Assembly (NCBI RefSeq): GCF_017357385.1
Contig: NZ_CP071637.1
Span: 124,001-188,000, forward strand
Reading direction: 5' to 3'
DNA from: Rhizobium sp. NZLR1
GTDB taxonomy: Bacteria > Pseudomonadota > Alphaproteobacteria > Rhizobiales > Rhizobiaceae
DNA length: 64,000 bases
The notes below the pieces were generated by a model. That model searched no databases. It worked only from the letters and a program-made list of their open reading frames with translations, and was not told the DNA's origin. A program made the translations under genes and the position numbers. This document shows, piece by piece, positions 54,268 through 62,983 of this stretch; position 1 is the stretch's first letter; each line of letters starts with the position of its first letter.

Positions 54268-55932
54268 CTACATGCTCGGATAGACCGGCCCCTCGCCGCC
54301 CTGTGGCGGGACCCAGTTGATGTTCTGGTTGGGGTCCTTGATGTCGCAGGTCTTGCAGTGGACGCAGTTCTGCGCGTTGATGACGAAGGTCTCTTCGCCG
54401 TCCTTCTCCACCCATTCATAGACGCCGGCCGGACAGTAGCGCGTCGACGGGCCGGCATAGATGCCGAACTCGGACGATTTCTGCAGGGCCATGTCCTCGA
54501 CATGCAGGTGGACCGGCTCGTTTTCCTCGTGGTTGGTGTTCGACAGGAACACCGAGGACGGCCTATCGAAGGTCAGCACGCCGTCCGGGCGGGGATAGTC
54601 GATGCGTTTGTGCATCGACGCCGGCTCCAGGCAGGCGGCGTCGATCTTGCCATGCTTCAGCGTTCCGAAGAACGAGAAGCCGAAAAGCTGGTTCGTCCAC
54701 ATATCGAGCCCGCCGAGCGCTATGCCGACCGCGGTGCCGAACTTCGACCAGAGCGGCTTGACGTTGCGGACGCGCTTCAAATCCTTGCCGATATCGCCGG
54801 CGCGCCATTCGTTTTCGATCTCGACGACTTCGTCATTGGCACGCCCTGAAGCGATCGCCACGGCGATCTTGTCGGCGGCCAGGATTCCCGACAGCACTGC
54901 GTTGTGCGAACCCTTGATGCGCGGCACGTTGACGAAGCCGGCGGAGCAGCCGATGAGCGCACCGCCGGGGAAGGTGAGCTTTGGCACGGACTGGTATCCG
55001 CCCTCGGTGATGGCGCGGGCACCATAGGAAATGCGCTTGCCGCCTTCGAAGGTGCCACGGATAGACGGGTGCGTCTTGAAACGCTGGAATTCCTCGAACG
55101 GATAGAGATAGGGGTTCTTGTAATTGAGATGGACGACGAAGCCGACGGCCACCAGATTGTCTTCGAGGTGATAGAGGAAGGAGCCGCCGCCGGTCTTCAT
55201 CCCGAGCGGCCAGCCGAAGGAATGCTCCACCTGGCCCGGCCGGTGGTTCTCAGGCTTGACATGCCAGAGCTCCTTGATGCCGATACCGAATTTCTGCGGC
55301 TCGCGGTCCTTTTGCAGATCGAACTTGGCGATCAGCTGCTTGGCGAGCGATCCGCGCACACCCTCGCCGATCAGCACGTATTTGCCCAAAAGCTCCATGC
55401 CGCGCGTGAAATTCGGGCCGGGCTCGCCGTTTCGCTCGACGCCCATGTCGCCGGTTGCGACGCCTATGACCGCACCTTGGTCATTGTAGAGCACCTCGGT
55501 CGCAGCAAAGCCTGGATAGATTTCGACGCCAAGCGCTTCGGCCTTTTCGGCCAGCCAACGACAGACCAGCCCGAGCGAGACGATGTAATTGCCGTGATTG
55601 TTCATCAATGGCGGCATGAGGAAATTCGGCAGTCGGATCGAACCCGCCGGGCCGAGAAACAGGAAATGATCGGCCGTGACCTCGGTCTTGAATGGATGCC
55701 CCTCATCCTTGCGCCAGCCCGGCAATAGGCGGTCGATGCCGATCGGATCGACGACGGCGCCGGAGAGGATGTGCGCACCGACCTCCGCCCCCTTTTCGAG
55801 CACCACGACGGTCAGATCCGGGTTGACCTGCTTCAGCCGGGTCGCCGCGGACAGGCCTGCCGGGCCTGCGCCAACGATGACCACGTCGAATTCCATGCTC
55901 TCGCGTTCGGGCAGATCAGTCGTCTCGTTCAT
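54268..55932 (-). CDS. etfD: electron transfer flavoprotein-ubiquinone oxidoreductase
   Basis: About 554 aa from ATG 55932, with TAAGGAGG upstream. FAD-binding FDVVIVGAGPAGLSAATRLKQ, the ubiquinone/membrane region around GSIRLPNFLMPPLMNNHGNY, and the C-terminal ferredoxin-like 4Fe-4S module (CPAGVYEW, then NCVHCKTCDIKDPNQNINWVPPQGGEGPVY) are clear. It passes electrons from ETF to the quinone pool. It lies in the same operon as etfA and etfB. Confidence 0.95.
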   Translation of the reverse strand: MNETTDLPERESMEFDVVIVGAGPAGLSAATRLKQVNPDLTVVVLEKGAEVGAHILSGAVVDPIGIDRLLPGWRKDEGHPFKTEVTADHFLFLGPAGSIRLPNFLMPPLMNNHGNYIVSLGLVCRWLAEKAEALGVEIYPGFAATEVLYNDQGAVIGVATGDMGVERNGEPGPNFTRGMELLGKYVLIGEGVRGSLAKQLIAKFDLQKDREPQKFGIGIKELWHVKPENHRPGQVEHSFGWPLGMKTGGGSFLYHLEDNLVAVGFVVHLNYKNPYLYPFEEFQRFKTHPSIRGTFEGGKRISYGARAITEGGYQSVPKLTFPGGALIGCSAGFVNVPRIKGSHNAVLSGILAADKIAVAIASGRANDEVVEIENEWRAGDIGKDLKRVRNVKPLWSKFGTAVGIALGGLDMWTNQLFGFSFFGTLKHGKIDAACLEPASMHKRIDYPRPDGVLTFDRPSSVFLSNTNHEENEPVHLHVEDMALQKSSEFGIYAGPSTRYCPAGVYEWVEKDGEETFVINAQNCVHCKTCDIKDPNQNINWVPPQGGEGPVYPSM

Positions 55933-55941
55933 CAATCCTCC

Positions 55942-56637
55942 TTACCGCCGTTCCATGTTGCACCAGAGGCAAAGGAGGGGCTTTGAAACGGAACGGAGGG
56001 CCACAAGCTCGCCGGCGCCGCAATAACTGAGCTCTCCAATGCTCACACGCTTCCATCCTTCCTGAGTGGCAGAGAATTCCATCGGGGAAAGCGCGAGAAA
56101 CGACCGCGCTTGATACTGGATGTGATCGGGAAAGCGTGTAAACGGCGCCATCAGCAACATGCCGATGCGAACATCGCTGCGTTCTTCGATGCCACCTGGA
56201 CCGACCAGAACCGCATGCGCGTGCCCGCTGTCAAAGTTACAGCTGGCGAACGGTCCCGAAGGGCTTCGCGTCCATTCGAAATTTCGTGTCAATGCATGAA
56301 AGTTTTGCCTTAAATCGCCGAGGATACCAGTGCTGTGGGATAAACTTCCCAATGCGCTGTCAAAAGTCTCGCTCATTTGCGCAGACAGTGCCGACGAGGA
56401 CTCCGCGAGCGCGAAGCGGCCGGGCCTGATCAACTTCTCGAAGACCTTTCCGGCGATGCGTTTCGGCATTAGCGGCGTATCCGGAGCTACCATTGCGCCG
56501 TACATCCCGTTCAAAATACTCTGCAGGGCAACCGGCCGCCCGACAGAGCGGCCGTCTCCCTTCTTTGCTCCACTCGTCTCGCCAAGGAGCAATAGATCAT
56601 CGCGGCGGTGTGGCGTCCTGTGGAAGCTTTGGCACAT
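55942..56637 (-). CDS. DMSP-lyase-like cupin protein lacking metal-ligand residues
   Basis: A 231-aa protein between etfA and etfD. Its C-terminal half has the pattern of the dimethylsulfoniopropionate-lyase (DddL/Q-type) cupin family: HAHAVLVGPGGIEERSDVRIGMLLMAP, then FLALSPMEFSATQEGWKRVSIGELSY, and a final LVALRSVSKPLLCLWC. In active members the first cupin motif carries His-x-His...Glu and the second a His. Here these positions read DHIQYQAR (only His172) and GELVALRS (no His), so the metal site seems lost. The N-terminal 90 residues are unlike known proteins. The call is by remote pattern, with moderate confidence. The start is uncertain. Confidence 0.5.
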   Translation of the reverse strand: MCQSFHRTPHRRDDLLLLGETSGAKKGDGRSVGRPVALQSILNGMYGAMVAPDTPLMPKRIAGKVFEKLIRPGRFALAESSSALSAQMSETFDSALGSLSHSTGILGDLRQNFHALTRNFEWTRSPSGPFASCNFDSGHAHAVLVGPGGIEERSDVRIGMLLMAPFTRFPDHIQYQARSFLALSPMEFSATQEGWKRVSIGELSYCGAGELVALRSVSKPLLCLWCNMERR

Positions 56638-56643
56638 CAGGCG

Positions 56644-57576
56644 TTAGAGTGACTTTTCGAGTTGCGGCAGGATCTCGAAGAGATCCCCGATGAGGCCGTA
56701 GTCGGCAACCTGGAAGATCGGCGCTTCCTCGTCCTTATTGATGGCGACGATGACCTTCGAGTCCTTCATGCCGGCGAGATGCTGGATGGCACCCGAGATG
56801 CCGACGGCGATGTAGAGCTGCGGTGCGACGACCTTGCCGGTTTGGCCGACCTGCCAGTCGTTCGGAGCGTAACCGGCATCGACGGCAGCGCGCGAAGCGC
56901 CGACTGCGGCACCGAGCTTGTCGGCAACCGGCAGGATGACTTCGCGGAATTTTTCCGCCGAGCCGAGCGCGCGGCCGCCTGAGATGATGATCTTGGCAGA
57001 GGTCAGCTCCGGGCGATCGGAGGCGGAAACATCCTCCGACACGAACGACGAGAGCAGTGAAGAAAGGGCTGCCGTCGAGATCTGCTCGACAGCAGCAGTC
57101 GGGCCTTGGGAGGCCGGGGAAAAGGAAGCGGTGCGCACGGTGATGACCTTCTTGGCGTCGGTCGACTGCACCGTTTGGATGGCATTGCCAGCATAGATCG
57201 GCCGCTTGAAGGTGTCGGACGATACGACTTCAATGATTTCCGAGATCTGGGCGACGTCGAGCAGCGCTGCGACGCGCGGCATGACGTTCTTGCCGACCGA
57301 GGTCGCAGCCGAGATGATGGTGTCGTAGGCGCCGGCAAGTGAGACGATTAGATCGACCAGCGGCTCGGCGAGATTGTTGGCAAGTTCGTTGCTCTCGGCC
57401 AGCAGCACCTTGGAAACGCCTTCGAGCTTGGCGGCGGCATCGGCAGCAGGCTTTGCGCCCTTGCCGGCCACCAGCACGTGCACGTCGCCGCCGATAGATG
57501 CGGCTGCGCTCAGGGCCTTGGCGGTCTGGTCGGAAAGGCTTTGGTTGTCGTGGTCAGCCAGAAGAAGAATGGCCAT
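56644..57576 (-). CDS. etfA: electron transfer flavoprotein alpha subunit (FAD-binding)
   Basis: A 310-aa protein. The C-terminal FAD domain has [18 protein letters not shown], then [72 protein letters not shown]. It is followed on the same strand by the cupin-like gene and etfD. It forms the ETF heterodimer with EtfB. Confidence 0.95.
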   Translation of the reverse strand: MAILLLADHDNQSLSDQTAKALSAAASIGGDVHVLVAGKGAKPAADAAAKLEGVSKVLLAESNELANNLAEPLVDLIVSLAGAYDTIISAATSVGKNVMPRVAALLDVAQISEIIEVVSSDTFKRPIYAGNAIQTVQSTDAKKVITVRTASFSPASQGPTAAVEQISTAALSSLLSSFVSEDVSASDRPELTSAKIIISGGRALGSAEKFREVILPVADKLGAAVGASRAAVDAGYAPNDWQVGQTGKVVAPQLYIAVGISGAIQHLAGMKDSKVIVAINKDEEAPIFQVADYGLIGDLFEILPQLEKSL

Positions 57577-57600
57577 GGTTCTGATCTTCCTTTCCGTAAA

Positions 57601-58350
57601 TTAAAGCACGCCGGCTTCGTTTTTCAGCTTGTCGACGAGTTCGGCTACCGACTTGACCTTGACGCCGGCCTTGCGGCCGCCGGGCTCTTCGGTCTTCAGC
57701 ACCTTCAAGCGCGGGGTCGTCGTCACGCCAAGATCGGCAGGCGACTTCTTGTCGAGCGGCTTCTTCTTCGCCTTCATGATGTTCGGCAGCGAAGCGTAGC
57801 GCGGCTCGTTGAGGCGCAGATCGGTGGTAACCACTGCCGGCAACTTGATCTCGATGGTCTGCAGGCCGCCATCGACCTCACGGGTCACTTTTGCCTTGCT
57901 GTCGCCGATCTCTATCTTCGAGGCGAAGGTCGCCTGGGCGACGCCCATCAGGGCTGCGAGCATCTGGCCGGTCTGGTTGCTGTCGTCGTCGATTGCCTGC
58001 TTGCCGACGATAATCAGACCGGGCTTTTCGGCTTCTGCGATGGCTTTGAGGATCTTGGCAACCGTCAGCGGCTCAATCGCGTCGTCGGTCTCGACCAGGA
58101 TGGCGCGGTCGGCGCCCATGGCAAGCGCCGTGCGCAGCGTTTCTTCCGCTTTAGCGGGGCCGATCGAGACGACGACGACTTCCTCCGCCTTGCCGGCTTC
58201 CTTCAGCCTGAGCGCTTCCTCGACCGAGATCTCGTCGAACGGGTTCATCGACATCTTGACGTTGGTGAGTTCAACACCCGTGCCATCCGGCTTGACGCGG
58301 ATCTTCACGTTGTAATCAACCACCCGCTTAACAGGAACGAGAATCTTCAT
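57601..58350 (-). CDS. etfB: electron transfer flavoprotein beta subunit
   Basis: A 249-aa protein with [65 protein letters not shown] and [45 protein letters not shown]. These are conserved in beta subunits. The 25-bp gap to etfA and the shared promoter show an operon. An operator lies 73 bp upstream. Confidence 0.95.
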   Translation of the reverse strand: MKILVPVKRVVDYNVKIRVKPDGTGVELTNVKMSMNPFDEISVEEALRLKEAGKAEEVVVVSIGPAKAEETLRTALAMGADRAILVETDDAIEPLTVAKILKAIAEAEKPGLIIVGKQAIDDDSNQTGQMLAALMGVAQATFASKIEIGDSKAKVTREVDGGLQTIEIKLPAVVTTDLRLNEPRYASLPNIMKAKKKPLDKKSPADLGVTTTPRLKVLKTEEPGGRKAGVKVKSVAELVDKLKNEAGVL

Positions 58351-58422
58351 GGCTCACCTTCAAGGGATTTCTGCCTCGCCAACCCAGGGCAAAGCGTCGC
58401 TGCGAACCGAAGCTAGCAAAAC

Positions 58423-58457
58423 ATACCGATAAGTCAAATCAAATGACCGGAAGGTCA
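58423..58457. promoter_or_regulatory. bipartite 21-bp-spaced operator, element H (includes perfect unit)
   Basis: The units are ATACCGATAAGTCA (58423) and the perfect palindrome TGACCGGAAGGTCA (58444), with linker AATCAAA. It lies 73 bp upstream of etfB. This is the strongest copy. Confidence 0.75.
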
Positions 58458-58534
58458 GAATTTCAATTTTTCACAGCACTCTGCGGCTTGGATGCGAGTG
58501 GATCAGCTTGTCAGCCAGGCGATTTGGATGTAAC

Positions 58535-58569
58535 TGACGGATGGGTCAAAAAAACGGAAAGATAAGTCT
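58535..58569. promoter_or_regulatory. bipartite 21-bp-spaced operator, element I
   Basis: The units are TGACGGATGGGTCA (58535, one mismatch) and GGAAAGATAAGTCT (58556), with linker AAAAAAC. It lies 79 bp upstream of adk. With element H it makes a divergent pair of control sites in the etf/adk gap. Confidence 0.65.
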
Positions 58570-58647
58570 GTGCCATTTGCAACTGGAATGGTCCCCCCGT
58601 GGATTGGTGGCCAAAGCAACATCAAACCAGCGACGAGGATGCCGTCT

Positions 58648-59274
58648 ATGAGGATCATTTTGCTTGGACCGCCAGGCGCCGGAAAGGGCACGCAGGCCCG
58701 TCATCTCGCCACCGAGTATCGGATCCCGCAACTGTCCACGGGCGACATGCTACGCGCTGCCGTATCGTCACGATCGGATATCGGCAGAAGGGCCGCGGAC
58801 CTGATGCAATCGGGCGAGCTCGTTCCTGACGATATTGTCACCGGTGTTGTCGCCGATCGCCTGTTCCATGAAGACTGCCGTACCGGCTTCATCCTTGATG
58901 GCTTTCCCCGAACGATTGTGCAGGCGCAGGATCTGCAGAAAATTCTCCGTTCGTCGCATGCACAGATCGACGCCGTCATTTCGATTTCGGTCGATGAGAA
59001 TGCTCTGGCCGCGCGTATCGAGCGACGGGCGGAAGAGGCGCGCCTCAGCGGTCAGCCCGTTCGCACCGACGACGATCCGGAGGTGCTAAAAAAGCGCATC
59101 CATGAGTTTCGTCAAAAGATCGAGCCAGTCGTGGAGTTCTACGAAACGGTTGGTCTGCTGCATACCATCGACGGGATGGGCAGTATTGAACGCGTGTCCC
59201 AGCAGATCGACGCCATCTTGAGCGCGGTGCGACTGTCAGTGAACGTCAAACCCACTGTTGCTTCCCGGTTCTAA
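58648..59274 (+). CDS. adk: adenylate kinase (short form)
   Basis: About 208 aa from ATG 58648 (GACGAGG upstream); ATG 58639 is an alternative. P-loop LGPPGAGKGTQARHLA, STGDMLRAAV, ADRLFHEDCRTGFILDGFPRTIVQAQDLQ and DDPEVLKKRIHEFRQKIEPVVEFYE are standard. There is no Cys4 zinc LID, so it is the short-LID type. It is probably a paralog of the housekeeping gene. A position with gabT-gabD under the regulon element is unusual for adk. Confidence 0.9.
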   Translation: MRIILLGPPGAGKGTQARHLATEYRIPQLSTGDMLRAAVSSRSDIGRRAADLMQSGELVPDDIVTGVVADRLFHEDCRTGFILDGFPRTIVQAQDLQKILRSSHAQIDAVISISVDENALAARIERRAEEARLSGQPVRTDDDPEVLKKRIHEFRQKIEPVVEFYETVGLLHTIDGMGSIERVSQQIDAILSAVRLSVNVKPTVASRF

Positions 59275-59309
59275 GCGACCTTCAACGATCACATTAAGAG
59301 GATATCTCG

Positions 59310-60590
59310 ATGCAAAACTCGCAAATTGCCGCGCGCCGCGCCGAAGCGGTCTCCCGCGGTGTCGGCGTCACCACACAGGTCTATGCCGAACGCGCGGAGA
59401 ATGCCGAAATTTGGGATGTAGAAGGGCGCCGCTACATCGACTTTGCCGCAGGCATTGCCGTCGTCAACACCGGCCACCGCCATCCCCAGGTCATCGCCGC
59501 TGTGAGGGATCAGATTGATCGCTTCACTCATACCTGCCATCAGGTCGTGCCTTACGAGAACTATGTTCGCCTTGCCGAGCGCCTGAACGACCTCGTTCCG
59601 GGCAACTTCAAGAAAAAGACAGTGTTCGTCACCACAGGCGCGGAAGCGGTAGAAAACGCGGTCAAGATTGCGCGGGCGGCCACCAACCGCTCTGCCGTCA
59701 TTGCCTTTACCGGCGGTTTTCATGGCCGCACATTCATGGGCATGACGCTGACCGGCAAGGTGCAGCCTTATAAGGTCGGCTTCGGCGCAATGATGCCCGA
59801 TGTCTTCCATGTGCCGTTTCCTGCCGAGCTGCATGGCACCTCGGTCGAGGACGCCTTATCGGTGCTCGAAAAACTGTTCAAAGCCGATGTCGATCCAAGT
59901 CGGGTCGCAGCCTTCATCATCGAGCCGGTTCAGGGGGAGGGCGGCTTTTACGAAGTGCCGAAGGCGTTCATGCTGAAACTTCGCGAGATCGCCGATCAGC
60001 ACGGGATCCTTCTGATCGCCGACGAGGTTCAGACGGGCTTTGCGCGAACTGGCAAACTGTTTGCCATGGAGCACTTTGGTGTTGTCGCTGACCTGACGAC
60101 CATGGCAAAGGGGCTAGGCGGCGGGTTCCCGATTGCAGCGGTTACAGGACGAGCAGACATCATGGACGCACCCGGCCCAGGCGGGCTTGGTGGCACCTAT
60201 GGCGGCAACCCGATCGGGATTGCCGCCGGCAACGCCGTCCTGGATGTCATTGAAAGCGAGAATCTGTGCGAACGTGCAGACAGGCTCGGCGCCCGCCTCA
60301 AGCAGCGTCTTCAGTCGTTGCGCGAGACGGTGCCGCAGATCGTCGATATCCGCGGACCCGGCTTCATGAATGCGGTTGAGTTCAATGTGCCAGGCTCGGG
60401 CACGCCTGACGCCGACTTTACCAACAAGGTACGTGTCCGCGCCCTCGAAAAGGGCCTCATTCTTCTCACGTGCGGCGTCTACGGAAACGTCGTGCGTTTC
60501 CTGGCTCCAATCACGATCCAGGACGAGGTTTTTGCCGAGGCCCTGGATATCCTCGAAAGCGTATTGCGCGATTGTGCAAAAGGAGCGTGA
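59310..60590 (+). CDS. gabT: 4-aminobutyrate aminotransferase
   Basis: A 426-aa class III aminotransferase with AGIAVVNTGHRHPQV, VTTGAEAVENAVKIARAATNR, AFTGGFHGRTFMGMTLTGK, LLIADEVQTGFARTG and the PLP Lys in TTMAKGLGGGFPIAAVTG (near 268). These fit GABA aminotransferases. It lies 35 bp after adk and 3 bp before gabD. It would convert an omega-amino acid to a semialdehyde using 2-oxoglutarate. Confidence 0.93.
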   Translation: MQNSQIAARRAEAVSRGVGVTTQVYAERAENAEIWDVEGRRYIDFAAGIAVVNTGHRHPQVIAAVRDQIDRFTHTCHQVVPYENYVRLAERLNDLVPGNFKKKTVFVTTGAEAVENAVKIARAATNRSAVIAFTGGFHGRTFMGMTLTGKVQPYKVGFGAMMPDVFHVPFPAELHGTSVEDALSVLEKLFKADVDPSRVAAFIIEPVQGEGGFYEVPKAFMLKLREIADQHGILLIADEVQTGFARTGKLFAMEHFGVVADLTTMAKGLGGGFPIAAVTGRADIMDAPGPGGLGGTYGGNPIGIAAGNAVLDVIESENLCERADRLGARLKQRLQSLRETVPQIVDIRGPGFMNAVEFNVPGSGTPDADFTNKVRVRALEKGLILLTCGVYGNVVRFLAPITIQDEVFAEALDILESVLRDCAKGA

Positions 60591-60593
60591 GCC

Positions 60594-62072
60594 ATGTCGA
60601 TTTCCGACGAACTCTTGAACAAACTGAAAGACAAGACCCTTGTAACGGATAAGGCGCGGATCGGCGGCGAGTGGGTCGCAACAAGCGAGACGGGCAAGCA
60701 GTTCGATGTCCTTAATCCATCGACGGGCGCACTGATCGCCACCTTACCCGACATGAACCGCGCCGAGACTGCCCGTGCAATCGACCTGGCCGACAAGGCC
60801 CAGAAGCAATGGGCCAAGAAGACAGGCAAGGAGCGGGCAGGGGTCCTTCGCAAACTGTACGACCTTATGGTCGCCAATGCCGACGATCTTGCTGTCATCC
60901 TGACGAGCGAGATGGGAAAGCCGCTCGCCGAAGCTAAGGGCGAGATACTCTACGGCGCATCCTACGTCGAGTGGTTTGGCGAAGAAGCAAAGCGCGTCTA
61001 TGGCGACACTATTCCTGGTCACCAGGCCGACAAGCGCATCATCGTCATCAAGCAGCCGGTGGGTGTTGTTGCCGCGATCACACCGTGGAATTTCCCCAAC
61101 GCAATGCTTGCGCGCAAATTTGCGCCCGCCATTGCAGCCGGATGCGCAATGGTCTCCAAACCGGCCCGCGAGACGCCACTTTCGGCACTGGCGCTCGCCG
61201 TTCTCAGCGAACGCGCCGGGCTGCCGGCCGGCGTGTTCAACGTGGTCCTGTCGAGGGATTCGGCTGCGATCGGCAAGGAGTTCACCGAGAACGAGAAGGT
61301 CCGCAAGCTCACCTTCACCGGATCGACCGATGTCGGGCGCATCCTGATGCGTCAGGGCGCCGACCAGATCATGAAGCTTGGCCTCGAACTCGGCGGCAAT
61401 GCGCCATTCATCGTCTTTGATGACGCTGACCTGGATGCAGCGGTCGAAGGCGCCATGATCTCGAAATATCGCAACAATGGCCAGACCTGCGTCTGCGCTA
61501 ATCGACTCTATGTTCAATCGGGCGTCTACGACGCGTTTTCCAAAAAGCTTGCCGCCAAGGTTGAAGCGCTCAAGGTCGGTGACGGATTCGACGACGGCGT
61601 CCAGGCCGGCCCGTTGATTTCCGAAAAGGCGCTTGAGAAGGTGGAAGAGCATATCGAAGACGCACTCAGCAAGGGGGCAAAGCTTGCCTTGGGCGGAAAG
61701 CGGCACAGCAAGGGCGCGTTCTTCTTCGAGCCGACGGTTCTGACCGGCGTCACGAAGGACATGAAGGTTGCACGCGAAGAGACGTTCGGCCCGGTCGCAC
61801 CACTGTTCAAGTTCGAGGACGAAGAGGAGGTCATCGAACTCGCCAACGACACCGAATTCGGACTTGCCTCCTATTTTTACGCCAAGGACGTCTCCAAGAT
61901 CTTTAGGGTCGCTGAAGCACTCGAATACGGAATGGTCGGCATAAACACCGGTCTTATTTCGACGGAAGTGGCACCTTTTGGTGGCATCAAGCAGTCCGGT
62001 CAGGGCCGGGAAGGGTCGAAATATGGGATCGATGACTATGTCGAAATCAAATATCTCTGCCTCAGCATCTGA
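60594..62072 (+). CDS. gabD: succinate-semialdehyde dehydrogenase
   Basis: A 492-aa aldehyde dehydrogenase with AITPWNFPNAMLARKFAPAIAAGC, KPARETPLSALAL, FTGSTDVGRILM, LELGGNAPFIVFDDADLDAAVEG and the nucleophile Cys in NNGQTCVCANRLYVQ. NTGLISTEVAPFGGIKQSGQGREGSKYGIDDYVEIKYLC is the GabD C-terminus. It acts after gabT and gives succinate. Confidence 0.93.
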   Translation: MSISDELLNKLKDKTLVTDKARIGGEWVATSETGKQFDVLNPSTGALIATLPDMNRAETARAIDLADKAQKQWAKKTGKERAGVLRKLYDLMVANADDLAVILTSEMGKPLAEAKGEILYGASYVEWFGEEAKRVYGDTIPGHQADKRIIVIKQPVGVVAAITPWNFPNAMLARKFAPAIAAGCAMVSKPARETPLSALALAVLSERAGLPAGVFNVVLSRDSAAIGKEFTENEKVRKLTFTGSTDVGRILMRQGADQIMKLGLELGGNAPFIVFDDADLDAAVEGAMISKYRNNGQTCVCANRLYVQSGVYDAFSKKLAAKVEALKVGDGFDDGVQAGPLISEKALEKVEEHIEDALSKGAKLALGGKRHSKGAFFFEPTVLTGVTKDMKVAREETFGPVAPLFKFEDEEEVIELANDTEFGLASYFYAKDVSKIFRVAEALEYGMVGINTGLISTEVAPFGGIKQSGQGREGSKYGIDDYVEIKYLCLSI

Positions 62073-62579
62073 CTGGGCGAAGGCCGCCCTTGAGCTGCCT
62101 TTTTCCTTTTTTGAGCGGCCGGTCCGCCCAGCATACCTTGACGTCAAAATGTTTGACCAGCACGACCGAAGTGGTATCGTCTGCCGATAAGAACAAAAAA
62201 AGGGGCTCGCATGCAGACCGACGAGAACAAAACGCAGGCTGTCCATGGCCGCGGAATGATATGGCCCTGGAGCTCCGGCTCACCCGATGACATTCGCTGG
62301 GCGACTTTGCTCCTAAAGGCTCTCAGCTTTCTCCTTCGAAGGACCGCCGCTGCCGGGCGCTTTGCCTCCGACCCTGTACGGGCTGCCTCTTCGGCGGCTT
62401 GGTGGGCAGCGTCTCGGTCGTAGACATTCGCGTTTAACAGCGCGATTTCGTTCCAAAGCCAGCTCGCTCGAAAAACTGACGATCAAGTATTTTTATTTGT
62501 ACTATCAGTCAGATTTGCTGTACATCTGGGACTAACGGAATTATCGTCAGGATAACACCGACAGGCTTGAAGGAGTTGC
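62073..62579. other. 507-bp region upstream of the RidA gene
   Basis: Contains the element J operator near its 3' end. A 70-codon frame at 62211-62423 has a possible AAAAAGGGG ribosome-binding site but no recognisable domain and an unusual composition, so I do not call it a gene. Confidence 0.4.
62477..62511. promoter_or_regulatory. bipartite 21-bp-spaced operator, element J (weaker)
   Basis: The units are TGACGATCAAGTAT (62477) and TGTACTATCAGTCA (62498), with linker TTTTATT. It lies 72 bp before the RidA-family gene. Confidence 0.45.
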
Positions 62580-62582
62580 ATG

Positions 62583-62969
62583 ATGTTGACCGCAGTGAAC
62601 CCGCCAGGAAGCGCGTGGCCCGGCGTTTCGCAAGGCGTTATCCTTAAGGGTAGCGGCGTTTTCGTTTCGACAGGGCATGTTGGAACCGACGCGGCCGGCG
62701 AGATCATCGTATCTTCGCCGGAAGATCAGATCGTCGCGTTGTTCGACAACCTAAGGGCGACGCTGACCGCCGCTGGCCTGGAGTTTGGCAACGTTGCGCG
62801 GATGACCTGCTATGTCAAAAGCTTCGACGAGACGACGATGGCGACCTTGCGTTCCGTCAGAGCCCGTTACTGGAACCAGGACTGCCCGCCCTCAAGCGTG
62901 ATTGTTCAGGCGGCCCTCTACGATCCCCGCCTGCTGGTCGAAGCCGAAGTGCTCGCGGTCGTCCCGTAA
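62583..62969 (+). CDS. RidA/RutC-family protein
   Basis: About 128 aa from ATG 62583 (ATG 62580 is also possible; AAGGAG upstream). VFVSTGHVGTDAAGEIIVSSPEDQ, LFDNLRATLTAAGLEFGNVARMTCYVKSFDE and CPPSSVIVQAALYDPRLLVEAEVLAVV match the reactive-intermediate deaminase family. The Arg that anchors the substrate carboxylate in RidA (usually in the GPYS...R or R-x-x-x-V segment) is not obvious. It may act on enamine/imine by-products of the aminotransferase and dehydrogenase steps. Its stop is 14 bp before the FAD oxidoreductase start. Confidence 0.85.
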   Translation: MLTAVNPPGSAWPGVSQGVILKGSGVFVSTGHVGTDAAGEIIVSSPEDQIVALFDNLRATLTAAGLEFGNVARMTCYVKSFDETTMATLRSVRARYWNQDCPPSSVIVQAALYDPRLLVEAEVLAVVP

Positions 62970-62983
62970 TGCCGGAGGTCTCG

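Noticed and set aside
60744..62246. 500-codon open frame antisense to gabD
   Set aside because: gabD motifs are complete on the plus strand; the antisense product resembles a codon-bias shadow.
62211..62423. Possible small protein with an apparent ribosome-binding site
   Set aside because: The composition is unusual, there is no domain and no context support.
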